Below, one piece after another: positions 1 through 8,082 of a stretch of DNA of 15,218 bases. Where the stretch lies: NCBI GenBank assembly GCA_030642645.1, contig DAOWNJ010000008.1:1-15218 (forward strand), written 5' to 3'. The translations under genes and the position numbers were made by a program. This DNA is from Dehalococcoidia bacterium (GTDB lineage: Bacteria > Chloroflexota > Dehalococcoidia > E44-bin15 > DAOWNJ01). Each line of letters starts with the position of its first letter. Position 1 is the first letter of the stretch. The notes below the pieces were generated by a model. That model was not told the DNA's origin, searched no databases, and saw only the letters and a program-made list of their open reading frames with translations.

Positions 1-13
1 CCCTCTTTTTTGG

Positions 14-19
14 TATAAT
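14..19 (+). promoter_or_regulatory. Extended -10 promoter element of ftsH
   Basis: A perfect TATAAT is preceded by TGG, giving the extended -10 form TGnTATAAT (bases 11-19). A sigma-70-type polymerase would start near base 26, leaving a leader of about 20 nt. The -35 region would lie before base 1 and cannot be seen. The T-run at 6-11 just upstream could be the end of a terminator of a preceding gene, but its stem is outside the window. Confidence 0.7.
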
Positions 20-35
20 GTATAAAGGGTGAATC

Positions 36-40
36 GGAGG
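36..40 (+). promoter_or_regulatory. Shine-Dalgarno site of ftsH
   Basis: GGAGG stands 5 nt before the ATG at 46. It supports that start over the in-frame ATG at 58, which has no comparable site. Confidence 0.75.
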
Positions 41-45
41 AACAA

Positions 46-1875
46 ATGTCAGGGCGAATGAGAAACGGCTTGATATACGTGTTTATACTTTTGGCTTTGG
101 TGGGCCTTTTCTTCACCTTCTTCAAGCCATCCAGTGGGCCGGAAGAAGGCACCCTCGATGACCTGGTAGGGATGGCAAAAACTCACCAGATAGACACCAT
201 CGTTCAGCGGGGGGAGACCCTTACTGGAATGGATGGGGACACTGCTGTGATCAAGGCCTATTTCATTGGGACTACCTCAGAGCTTGAAGCCTACCTCAAT
301 GGGCATGGGGTGGACATGGGCGGGATAGTCCTCTCCCCTCAGCCATCTGGAGGCTTCAACTGGACTCAGCTTCTGATAAACCTGATACCCCTGGTACTGC
401 TTGTTGTGCTCCTCATCTTCCTCTTCAGAAGGGCTCAGGGGGCTAACAATCAGGCGATGAGCTTTGGCCGCAGTAGGGCGCGCCTGTCCAGCGGCAGCAA
501 GTCAACAGTTAAGTTCGATGATGTCGCCGGGGTGGATGAGGCTAAACTGGAGCTCCAGGAGGTGGTGGAGTTTCTCAAATACCCACAGAAGTTCCAGGCA
601 TTGGGGGCACGCATACCTCGTGGGGTTCTCCTCATCGGCCCACCGGGGACGGGGAAGACCCTCCTTGCCCGTGCCGTTGCCGGTGAGGCTGATGCCCCAT
701 TCTTCTCCATAAGCGGCAGTGAGTTTGTTGAGATGTTTGTCGGTGTTGGGGCATCCAGGGTGAGGGACCTCTTTGATCAGGCGAAAAGGAATGCGCCCAG
801 TATCGTCTTCGTTGATGAGATCGATGCTGTTGGTCGCCATCGTGGTGCTGGTATTGGTGGTGGGCACGATGAGAGGGAGCAGACCCTCAACCAGATACTT
901 GTTGAGATGGATGGCTTTGATACCAATACCAATGTGATCGTCATCTCAGCCACGAACCGACCCGATATACTTGACCCTGCCCTCCTTCGCCCCGGCCGCT
1001 TTGACCGAAGGGTTGTCCTGGACGAGCCGGATATCAAGGGAAGGAGGGCGATACTTGAGGTCCACTCAAAGGGCAAGCCATTCGAGTCAGGGGTTGACCT
1101 GGAGAAGATAGCCAGGCAGACCACTGGCTTCACCGGCGCTGACCTCGCTAACCTGATAAACGAGGCTGCTATCTTGGCGGCGAGGCGGGACAGGCAGGAG
1201 ATCTCTACCCTGGACCTGGAGGAGGCGAGGGACCGCGTGATCTTCGGCCCGGAGAGGAAGAGCCGGGTAATAAGCCAGAAGGAGAAGGAGTTGACCGCCT
1301 ACCACGAGGCAGGTCATGCCCTGGTGGCGAGGATGCTCCCCAATGCTGATGTGGTTCATAAGGTCTCGATAGTGGCCAGGGGGATGATGGGTGGCTATAC
1401 CGAACAACTCCCTGCTGAAGACCGCCATTATAGTACCTGGGGTCAGTTAAATGATCTGCTGGCCACTTTAATGGGTGGACGGGTCGCTGAGGAGGTTGTA
1501 TTTAATGAGGCGAGCAGCGGGGCTCAGAGCGACCTGGAGAAGGCCACCGCTATTATCCGCAAGATGGTTAAGGAGTGGGGCATGAGCGAGAGGCTCGGTC
1601 CCCGCACATTTGGCCGAAGGGAGGAGCTGGTCTTCCTGGGACGAACAGTCGACGAGCAGAAGGACTATGGCGATAAGATGGCCGATGCCATTGATGAGGA
1701 GATAGAGATGTTTACCCGCAAGGCCTACGATACGGCGAAGGATATAATAGCCGCCAACAGGGCAAGGCTGGACTGCATCGCAAGGGAGCTCATCTCAAAG
1801 GAGACCCTTGAGGGGGAGGAGCTGGAGAGGGTTTTCACCGAGCCGATACCCGAAGATGTGGCAATATCATCATAA
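46..1875 (+). CDS. ftsH: ATP-dependent zinc metalloprotease FtsH
   Basis: This is a membrane-anchored AAA+ protease that unfolds and degrades misfolded membrane proteins and short-lived cytosolic regulators, working as a hexamer at the inner face of the cytoplasmic membrane. The 609 residues fit the usual bacterial length. Two hydrophobic segments (about residues 8-26 and 108-127) flank a small extracytoplasmic domain. The AAA module follows: Walker A GPPGTGKT at 198-205, pore motif FVG at 231-233, Walker B with DEID at 257-260, and a second region of homology at 302-320 with arginine fingers R315 and R318. The peptidase domain has the zinc motif HEAGH at 420-424, and D496 in the SGAQSD stretch is the likely third zinc ligand. 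No key residue is missing. The gene stands alone on the + strand and converges on the CoA-transferase array, with no obvious functional link to it. Confidence 0.97.
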   Translation: MSGRMRNGLIYVFILLALVGLFFTFFKPSSGPEEGTLDDLVGMAKTHQIDTIVQRGETLTGMDGDTAVIKAYFIGTTSELEAYLNGHGVDMGGIVLSPQPSGGFNWTQLLINLIPLVLLVVLLIFLFRRAQGANNQAMSFGRSRARLSSGSKSTVKFDDVAGVDEAKLELQEVVEFLKYPQKFQALGARIPRGVLLIGPPGTGKTLLARAVAGEADAPFFSISGSEFVEMFVGVGASRVRDLFDQAKRNAPSIVFVDEIDAVGRHRGAGIGGGHDEREQTLNQILVEMDGFDTNTNVIVISATNRPDILDPALLRPGRFDRRVVLDEPDIKGRRAILEVHSKGKPFESGVDLEKIARQTTGFTGADLANLINEAAILAARRDRQEISTLDLEEARDRVIFGPERKSRVISQKEKELTAYHEAGHALVARMLPNADVVHKVSIVARGMMGGYTEQLPAEDRHYSTWGQLNDLLATLMGGRVAEEVVFNEASSGAQSDLEKATAIIRKMVKEWGMSERLGPRTFGRREELVFLGRTVDEQKDYGDKMADAIDEEIEMFTRKAYDTAKDIIAANRARLDCIARELISKETLEGEELERVFTEPIPEDVAISS

Positions 1876-1907
1876 AAACGAAGGTAAGAAGGATTGGGAT
1901 AAAGAAA

Positions 1908-1931
1908 GGCCCCCGCCCTCAGGCGGGGGCC
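1908..1931 (-). terminator. Rho-independent terminator of the CoA-transferase operon
   Basis: A perfect 10-bp GC stem (1908-1917 pairing with 1922-1931) closes a 4-nt loop, CTCA. On the minus strand it is followed by TTTCTTTATC, a U-rich tail, and it begins 13 nt after the last stop codon of the array. On the + strand the hairpin also follows ftsH, by 32 nt, but is succeeded by AGGGTTTATAG, a weak tail. It should therefore end the operon well and ftsH less well. The rest of 1876-1944 shows nothing else. Confidence 0.85.
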
Positions 1932-1944
1932 AGGGTTTATAGCC

Positions 1945-3159
1945 TCAGTAGATCACCTTCTCATCTATGAGGGCCTGTATCTCCTCCTGGCTCATTCCCA
2001 GGAGTTCGCCAAAGATATAGTTGTTGTGCTCGCCGAGGAGCGGACTGTGGCGACGGATCGTGGGCGGGGTAGCGGACATCTTCCAAGGCGCGTTTAGGGC
2101 GGTTGTTTTCCCAATCACTGGGTGAACCATCTCCATCGAGGGCCCCCTCTCCTTGAAATGGGGGTCCTGGTATAGCTCCGCATTACTGAGTGATGGGACT
2201 GCTGCCACCCCCGCCCTCTGGAGTATATCCATAGCCTCATAGTGGGTATGGTTTATCGTCCACTGAGAGACGAGCCTGTCGAGCTCCTCCTCGTTTTGCT
2301 TTCTTAAGAAGGCATCTTGAAACCTCTCTTCCCTTGTCCAGTCAGGGTTCCCGATGGCATCAACAAATGCCCTCCACTCATCATCGTTTGTAATGGCGAT
2401 GCTTATCCACTTATCATCCCCCTTCGACCGATAGCAATTATGGGGGGCAAAGATGTCATCCCTGTTGCCGCGGCGGGTCTGCACCCTCCCGTTCATGGCA
2501 TAGTCCATGAATACATCCCCGATGAGGGCGCTTATGACCTCTGAGGATGAGGCGTCTATGTGCTGACCCTTTCCGGTTCTCTTCCGATAGATCAAGGCGG
2601 CGATGATGGCAAAGGCATTTGTAGTTGAGCTGAGAAGGTCGATGCGTCCCGACTCGGCGAAGGGTGGGCCATCGGCGTAACCTGTGATCTCAGCAAGGCC
2701 GCTGAGGGCAGCAAAACAGGGGGCAAAGCCTCCATAGCTCCGCTCCGGCCCATCTGAGCCACGAGCTGAGGAGGAGAGGTAGATGATGTCCGGTCTCACC
2801 TCCCTTATCGCGTCATAGCCAAGCCCAAGCCTCTCCATTACCCCGGGACGGTTGTTTTGCACCAGCACATCTGAGGCCTTGGCCAACCCCTTCGCCACCC
2901 CTGCCGCCTTTGGATGGGTGAGGTCAAGGCATACATCCAGTTTATTGAGATTCAGGTCATTGAAGACGGTGGACTGGTCCACCCCGGTAAATGTCTGCCC
3001 TGTGGTTAACGAGAGCTGCCTTGAGGGGTCGAGCCTTCTCATGCTCTCCACCTTTATCACCTCGGCACCCAAGAATGTCAGTATCTCAGCGGTATATGGC
3101 CCAACCCAGAATTGGGCGAACTCAACAACCCTTATCCCTTGTAGTGCTCCTTTATTCAT
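1945..3159 (-). CDS. Family III CoA-transferase, A-type (A1), last gene of the operon
   Basis: A 404-residue cytosolic enzyme of the CaiB/BaiF/Frc family, which transfers CoA from an acyl-CoA to a free carboxylate; the substrates are unknown. Family marks are an N-terminal GP and GAEVIKVE stretch, LNLNK near 69-73, and a GKGQHIDAS segment near 197-204. D174 in GRIDLL aligns with the catalytic Asp169 of Frc. The oxalate-type GGGG loop of Frc is not seen, so a formyl-CoA transferase label is unjustified. The ATG has GGGAGG 6 nt upstream and lies 11 nt after the B2 stop. The gene ends just before the terminator. A1 is closest to A7 through the middle of the protein (NNRPGV, QTRRGN, IFAPH). It has Ser in place of the second Cys of the A-type NCYRCKG motif. 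Confidence 0.9.
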   Translation of the reverse strand: MNKGALQGIRVVEFAQFWVGPYTAEILTFLGAEVIKVESMRRLDPSRQLSLTTGQTFTGVDQSTVFNDLNLNKLDVCLDLTHPKAAGVAKGLAKASDVLVQNNRPGVMERLGLGYDAIREVRPDIIYLSSSARGSDGPERSYGGFAPCFAALSGLAEITGYADGPPFAESGRIDLLSSTTNAFAIIAALIYRKRTGKGQHIDASSSEVISALIGDVFMDYAMNGRVQTRRGNRDDIFAPHNCYRSKGDDKWISIAITNDDEWRAFVDAIGNPDWTREERFQDAFLRKQNEEELDRLVSQWTINHTHYEAMDILQRAGVAAVPSLSNAELYQDPHFKERGPSMEMVHPVIGKTTALNAPWKMSATPPTIRRHSPLLGEHNNYIFGELLGMSQEEIQALIDEKVIY

Positions 3160-3170
3160 CTTTAACCTCC

Positions 3171-4379
3171 CTAAATAATACCCGCTTCCCTCATCCTCAC
3201 CAGGTCTCCCCTGGTGTAGCCCAGGAGCCTAGAGAAGACCTCCTCATTGTGCTGCCCAAGGAGTGGGGCTGGGCGCTCCACCACCGAAGGGGTCTCTGAA
3301 AACTTGTATGGGGCTATTGGATACTTGAGTCTCCCCGCCTCTGGGTGTTCTATCTCAGTAAAGAACCCTCGTGCCTTATACTGTGGGGAATTCATGACAT
3401 CAGCCGTAGAGGAGACCATGGCCATCGGCACGCGTTTCGCCTGCGCTCCATGATACACCTCCTCCATTGTTCGGCTTGACATCCACTCCGACAAATGACG
3501 GCTGAATTCCTCACTGGGTTCAAGCGTTGCCGTGAGTCCGGTGCTCTCCGCTTTCTCACCCCAATCGGGGTTGCCCAAAAAGTCAATAAAGGCGTCCCAC
3601 TGAGGCCCAAGGAGGGCCATAGGCATTACATAGCCGTCCTTGCAGCGTGTCATCGCTCCTCCCAGGGACTTCCCCTTAAGCCTTGTCCGAACAACGCCGG
3701 TATTGGGGTACATATCGAGCTCAACCCTGTCATAATCCATTACCGATTGCTGTTTTGAGGCATCTATGTGCTGCCCTATGCCAGAAACCTCTCGATAGTA
3801 GAAGGCTGCCAGGGTTGCTACTGCTGCACTGAGCCCGGCGGTATAGTCATCGAAGAGACCTCCCCCTTTCAGGGGCTCTCGCTCCAGATTGGGCGATCCC
3901 CCTGGGGTGAGGTAGCCTGCCCCTGCCCCATGGCTGAGGTTGAGATTATATGCCTTGTAATCCCGATATGGCCCGGTCTGGCCGAACGGGGTTATTGAGG
4001 TCATTATAAGGGCTGGATTTACCTCCTTCAAATTCTCATAGGTGAACCCAAGCTCCTCCATCTCCTTTGGAGGTTTGTCCTCAATGAGAATATCCGCCCA
4101 CCTCAGAAGCTCAAGAAATATCTTCCTGCCGGTTTGGGTCTTCGGGTCGAGGGTAATCCCACGTTTATTTATGTTCAGGTATAGGAAGAGCCCACTCCTC
4201 TCGGGGTTAGGTATGTCATTAAGAAAAGGCCCCCTTCTTCTTGCCTCATCCCCTCCACCTGTCCTCTCTATCTTTATCACCTCAGCCCCAAGGTCAGCTA
4301 AGAGCTTAGAGCAGTATGGGCCTGATACGGAGCTTGCATACTCCAGTACCTTTGTCCCTTCAAGTGCCTTTTCACCCAT
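3171..4379 (-). CDS. Family III CoA-transferase, B-type (B2)
   Basis: A 402-residue family III CoA-transferase of the second subfamily in the array. B-type marks are KALEGTKVLEYAS at the N-terminus, GPYCSKLLADLGAEVIKIER, a DEARRRGPF loop and IEDKPPKEMEELG near 99-111. The second Asp of LFDD (D178) aligns with catalytic Asp169 of Frc. Residues 1-170 are about 84% identical to B8 by hand count. Residues 211-335 share only about 37% with B8, its nearest relative here, and the sequence becomes similar again from RGFF onward. The ATG has AAGGAGG 6 nt upstream and follows the A3 stop by 13 nt. It probably forms a heteromer with an adjacent A-type subunit, by analogy with BbsEF and SmtAB; this is inference. 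Confidence 0.9.
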   Translation of the reverse strand: MGEKALEGTKVLEYASSVSGPYCSKLLADLGAEVIKIERTGGGDEARRRGPFLNDIPNPERSGLFLYLNINKRGITLDPKTQTGRKIFLELLRWADILIEDKPPKEMEELGFTYENLKEVNPALIMTSITPFGQTGPYRDYKAYNLNLSHGAGAGYLTPGGSPNLEREPLKGGGLFDDYTAGLSAAVATLAAFYYREVSGIGQHIDASKQQSVMDYDRVELDMYPNTGVVRTRLKGKSLGGAMTRCKDGYVMPMALLGPQWDAFIDFLGNPDWGEKAESTGLTATLEPSEEFSRHLSEWMSSRTMEEVYHGAQAKRVPMAMVSSTADVMNSPQYKARGFFTEIEHPEAGRLKYPIAPYKFSETPSVVERPAPLLGQHNEEVFSRLLGYTRGDLVRMREAGII

Positions 4380-4392
4380 TTCCCGCCTCCTT

Positions 4393-5607
4393 TTAGTCTA
4401 TAACCTTCTCGTCTATGAGGGCCTTTATCTCCTCCTGGCTCATCTCCAGGAGCTCCCCGAATACATAGTCATCATGCTCCCCAAAGAGCGGTGCATGTCG
4501 GGTTATCTTTGCTGGGGTTTTGGAGAACTTCCAACTGGGGGCGAAGGCTGCCTTCTTTCCAATTACGGGGTGCTCCACCTCAATGTAGCCCCCCCTCTCC
4601 TTCAGGTGGGGGTCATTGTATAGCTCCTCACTATTGAAGGATGGGGCTGCGGCAACACCAGCCCTCTGAAGTATCTCCGTAGCCTCATAGTGGGTATGGC
4701 TTATCGTCCACTGGGTGATGAGCCTATCGAGCTCCTCCTCGTTCTCCTTTCTTAGGTAGGTATCTTGAAACCTCTCTCCCTTTGCCCAATCAGGGTTTCC
4801 AATGGCATCTATAAATGCCCTCCACTCCTCATCGTTTGAGATGGCGATGCTTACCCACTTATCATCTCCCTTGCATCGGTAGCAGTTATGAGGGGCCATG
4901 ATCTCGTCTCGGTTTCCATCCCGGAACTGGACCCTCCCATTCATGGTGTAGTCCAGGAGCACATCGCCGATGAGGACCGCGATAGTCTCTGATGATGAGA
5001 CGGTTATATACTGTCCCTCACCTGTCCTCTGCCTGTGGTTGAGGGCGGCTACAACAGCGAATGCCGATGTTGTTGCGCTTATAAGGTCTATCTCGCCCAT
5101 CATCATGGCTGGCATGCCATCGGCGTAGCCGGTAAGATATGACAGTCCGCCATGGGCAGCAAATGACGGGGCATATCCCACATAGCTTCTCTCAGGCCCC
5201 TCGGCTCCACGGGCTGAGGATGAGAGGTAAATGATGTCGGCTTTAACCTCTTTCAATGCCTCATACCCCAGTCCAAGCCTGTCCATAACCCCCGGGCGAA
5301 AGTTCTGAATCACCACATCTGAGACTTTGACTAGCCTCTTGAGTAGCTCGGCCCCCTTTGGCTCGCTCAGGTTGATCTTGACATCAAGTTTATTAAAGTT
5401 CAGGTCGTTAAAGACACTGGACTGGTCGGTGCCGGTGAACCTCTGACGGGTTGACAGGGAGATGACCCTGGAGTGGTCTAGGCGCTTCATGCTCTCGACC
5501 TTTATTACCTCTGCCCCCATAAGGGCCATGAGCTCTGAGACGAATGGCCCCGCCCAGGCAGTGCTTGAATCTACGACTCTTATCCCTTCCAGCGCTCCTC
5601 TATTCAT
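4393..5607 (-). CDS. Family III CoA-transferase, A-type (A3), with altered GQxID motif
   Basis: A 404-residue A-type transferase. D174 in GEIDLIS aligns with the catalytic aspartate, so activity is not excluded. The family-conserved Asp a little downstream, in GQYIDVS of its paralogs, is Thr202 here (codon ACC at 5002-5004), unique among the eleven genes. Frc itself has Ala at about this place, so this Asp is not essential in the family. Its small domain (residues about 232-339) is about 77% identical to A1, against about 64% over residues 1-170. The N-terminal segment after IRVV (DSSTAWAGP) differs from the FxQxWxGP form of most A paralogs. The ATG has GGAAGGAG 8 nt upstream, and the gene begins 15 nt after the B4 stop. 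Confidence 0.9.
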   Translation of the reverse strand: MNRGALEGIRVVDSSTAWAGPFVSELMALMGAEVIKVESMKRLDHSRVISLSTRQRFTGTDQSSVFNDLNFNKLDVKINLSEPKGAELLKRLVKVSDVVIQNFRPGVMDRLGLGYEALKEVKADIIYLSSSARGAEGPERSYVGYAPSFAAHGGLSYLTGYADGMPAMMMGEIDLISATTSAFAVVAALNHRQRTGEGQYITVSSSETIAVLIGDVLLDYTMNGRVQFRDGNRDEIMAPHNCYRCKGDDKWVSIAISNDEEWRAFIDAIGNPDWAKGERFQDTYLRKENEEELDRLITQWTISHTHYEATEILQRAGVAAAPSFNSEELYNDPHLKERGGYIEVEHPVIGKKAAFAPSWKFSKTPAKITRHAPLFGEHDDYVFGELLEMSQEEIKALIDEKVID

Positions 5608-5622
5608 AGTCTTTTCTCCTTC

Positions 5623-6837
5623 CTAGATGATGCCTGATTCCCTCAGCCTCACCATGTCCTCTTTGGTGTAACCCAACTTCTGGCAGTAGATCTCCTCATT
5701 ATGCTGCCCAAGAAGCGGGGCTGGGTTCCCCTGCCATGGTGTCTCTGAGAAGACATAGGGTCCCCTGGGGAATACAGTCTTCCCAGCCTCAGGGTGATCG
5801 ACCTCAACGAAGAAGTCTCGCCCCTTTAGCTGTGGGTCATTCACCACCTCATCGATAGACCTCACCGGGGCAATGGGGCAGCCGAGCTCCTGGCCCTGGT
5901 GATAGATCTCGTATCTGGTGCGGCTCATCATCCATTCCGAGATATATGGGTCTATCTCGTTATAGTGGTCGGCGATGGCTAGCGTATCCTTGAACCTCTC
6001 ATCCTCATCCCACTCAGGTTTTCCTATCAGCTTGAAGAAACGGGCCCAGTGAGGTCTCTCGGCAAGGGTGGCGATTATATAGCCGTCCTTGCATTTTTTC
6101 AGGCCTCCCATTGCGGCAGCGGTCCCCATGATGGGGCCCCGGTTGGGGTTTACCTTGTCATTGGCATAGGCCACTGCATATACCCTTACCAGGTTCATTA
6201 GCGACTCCTGCTTGGAGACATCTATGCTCTGCCCCTCACCGGTTACCCCCCGTGAGTATAGGGCGCTCACTGTCGCCAGGGCTGCATTCACCCCGCAGGC
6301 ACAATCCACAGAATGCCCTCCCGCTTTCAGCGGCTCCCTCTCAAGGCTTGGGGAGTTGGGTGGCATTAGATAGCCCAACCCTCCCACATGGCAGATGTTG
6401 AGGTGATATGCCTTATAGTCCCGGTATGGCCCGGTCTCGCCATATGGGGTTATCGAGGTCATTATGAGTTGCTGGTTTACCTCCTTCAGTTCCTCGTAGG
6501 TGAACCCAAGCCCCTCCATCTCCTTTGGTGGTTTGTCCTCTATGAGAATGTCTGCCCACTTCACGAGCTCAAGGAACATCTTCTTTCCAGTCGTTGATTT
6601 GGGGTCTAGCGTTATTCCCTTTTTGCTGGTGTTTAAGTATAGAAATAGGCCACTTTTCTCCGGGTGAGGTAAATCTTCCGGGAATGGCCCCCTTTCCCTT
6701 GCCTTATCCCCGACCCCTGGTCTCTCTATCTTTATAACCTCGGCGCCGAGGTCTGCAAGTAGCTTTGAGCAGTAGGGGCCTGATACGAAGCTTGCATACT
6801 CCAATACCTTTGTCCCCTCTAATGCCTTTTTGCCCAT
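5623..6837 (-). CDS. Family III CoA-transferase, B-type (B4), start corrected to ATG
   Basis: A 404-residue B-type transferase starting MGKKALEG, as its paralogs do. A GTG three codons upstream (6846) is open but overlaps the Shine-Dalgarno itself, so the ATG at 6837 is chosen. D178 (this numbering), in HSVDCACG, aligns with catalytic Asp169 of Frc. Here the preceding residue is Val where other B proteins have Asp, so a single Asp remains. The DCxCG form links this copy to B10. The variable segment (about 5826-6210) contains an alanine-rich stretch absent from the other B proteins. The substrate is unknown. It lies 14 nt downstream of A5 and 15 nt upstream of A3. Confidence 0.9.
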   Translation of the reverse strand: MGKKALEGTKVLEYASFVSGPYCSKLLADLGAEVIKIERPGVGDKARERGPFPEDLPHPEKSGLFLYLNTSKKGITLDPKSTTGKKMFLELVKWADILIEDKPPKEMEGLGFTYEELKEVNQQLIMTSITPYGETGPYRDYKAYHLNICHVGGLGYLMPPNSPSLEREPLKAGGHSVDCACGVNAALATVSALYSRGVTGEGQSIDVSKQESLMNLVRVYAVAYANDKVNPNRGPIMGTAAAMGGLKKCKDGYIIATLAERPHWARFFKLIGKPEWDEDERFKDTLAIADHYNEIDPYISEWMMSRTRYEIYHQGQELGCPIAPVRSIDEVVNDPQLKGRDFFVEVDHPEAGKTVFPRGPYVFSETPWQGNPAPLLGQHNEEIYCQKLGYTKEDMVRLRESGII

Positions 6838-6843
6838 TTCTAA

Positions 6844-6851
6844 CACCTCCT
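6844..6851 (-). promoter_or_regulatory. Shine-Dalgarno that decides the B4 start
   Basis: The minus strand reads AGGAGGTG here, immediately after the A5 stop codon (6852-6854). Its GGAGG core lies 8 nt before the ATG at 6837, an ideal spacing. It overlaps the alternative GTG at 6844-6846, which therefore cannot be the start it serves. Confidence 0.8.
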
Positions 6852-8072
6852 TTAGTGTATGACCTCTTCTTCCATGAGGGTCTCAATCTCCTCCTGGCTC
6901 ATCCCAAGGAGCTCCCCGAATACATAGTTATTGTGCTCACCGAATAGCGGCGCATGGCGGGTTATCCTCGCCGGGGTTGCTGATAGCTTCCAGGGAGGGC
7001 TGAGGACGGTTGTCTTCCCCATTATGGGGTGTTCCAGCTCAGTGGCGAATCCCCTCTCCTTCAGGTGGGGGTCATTGAAGAGGTCTTCACTTGAGAACGA
7101 GGGGACTGCGGCAACACCTGCCTTCTGGAGCATATCCATAACCTCGTATTTGGTGTGGTTTATCGTCCATTGAGAGATGAGCCTGTCGAGCTCATCCTCA
7201 TTTTGTTTTCTTGAGAAGGCATCTTGAAACTTTTCATCCCTTGCCCAATCAAGGTTTCCAATGGCATTAACAAATGCCCTCCACTCCTCATCATTTGAGA
7301 TGGCGATGCTTATCCAGTCATCCTCCCCCTTGCAGCGATAGCAGTTGTGGGGGGCCATTACCTCATCGTGGTTTCCATCTCGCCTCCGGGACCTCCTGTT
7401 CATGGTATAGTCCATGAGGACATCGCCGATGGTGACGCTGATCGACTCTGAGGATGACAGGTCTATATACTGCCCCTCACCGGTCCTGGCCCGATAGTTG
7501 AGGGCAGCGACGATGGCGAATGCAGATGTGGTGGCGCTTATAAGGTCGATACGCCCCCCCATTGTAAATGGTGGGCCATCGGAATACCCGGTGAGGCTGG
7601 CAAGCCCGCTCAGGGAGGCGAATCCGGGGGCGTAGCCTGCATATGCCCGCTCAGGCCCGGTGGAGCCACAAGCGGAGGAAGAGAGGTAGATAATATTGGG
7701 CTTTACCTCACTTAGCGCCTCATAGCCTAGTCCCAGCCTGTCCATAACCCCAGGGCGGAAGTTCTGCAAGGCCACATCAGAGATAGTGACGAGCCTCTTC
7801 GCCAGTTCAATCGCCTTCGGTTGGCCTAGGTCAAGGCATATATCCATCTTATTGAGGTTGAGCTCATTATATACCGTTGAGCTATCGAACCCGCTGAATC
7901 TCTGCCCTGTTGTAAGGGAGCTAAGCCTTGAGCCATCGATCCTTTTCCTGCTCTCTACCTTGATGACCTCGGCTCCCATAAGGGCGAGCAGTAGTGTGGC
8001 ATAGGGGCCGGCCCAGACCTGAGAGAAATCGATAACCCTTATTCCATCCAAGGGTCGTTTGTTCGTTTCCAC
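6852..8072 (-). CDS. Family III CoA-transferase, A-type (A5), GTG start
   Basis: A 406-residue A-type transferase. Translation begins at GTG (8070-8072) with AGGAGG only 4 nt upstream; no other suitable start is present and the N-terminus (RPLDGIRVIDFSQVWAGP) then matches its paralogs. D176 in GRIDLIS aligns with the catalytic aspartate. A CACG in SSSACGSTGPER replaces the SARG of A1 and A3. Its C-terminal third shares diagnostic residues with A7 (KGEDDW, HTKYEVM, WKLSATPA), unlike the KGDDKW and HTHYEAM of A1 and A3. It begins 10 nt after the B6 stop. The substrate cannot be inferred. Confidence 0.9.
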   Translation of the reverse strand: METNKRPLDGIRVIDFSQVWAGPYATLLLALMGAEVIKVESRKRIDGSRLSSLTTGQRFSGFDSSTVYNELNLNKMDICLDLGQPKAIELAKRLVTISDVALQNFRPGVMDRLGLGYEALSEVKPNIIYLSSSACGSTGPERAYAGYAPGFASLSGLASLTGYSDGPPFTMGGRIDLISATTSAFAIVAALNYRARTGEGQYIDLSSSESISVTIGDVLMDYTMNRRSRRRDGNHDEVMAPHNCYRCKGEDDWISIAISNDEEWRAFVNAIGNLDWARDEKFQDAFSRKQNEDELDRLISQWTINHTKYEVMDMLQKAGVAAVPSFSSEDLFNDPHLKERGFATELEHPIMGKTTVLSPPWKLSATPARITRHAPLFGEHNNYVFGELLGMSQEEIETLMEEEVIH

Positions 8073-8082
8073 AAAACCTCCT

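Noticed and set aside
4042..4623. Open frame of 193 codons on the + strand across the A3/B2 junction
   Set aside because: It spans two real genes antisense, has no credible ribosome site or recognisable protein, and similar shadows recur at the same place in other repeat units.
4393..5607. Reading A3 as catalytically dead because GQYIDVS became GQYITVS
   Set aside because: The catalytic Asp169 of Frc aligns with the earlier Asp (GEIDLIS, D174), which A3 keeps. Frc itself lacks Asp in the later motif.
6838..6846. GTG start of B4 at 6846
   Set aside because: It overlaps the Shine-Dalgarno. The ATG at 6837 has ideal spacing and matches the N-termini of the paralogs.
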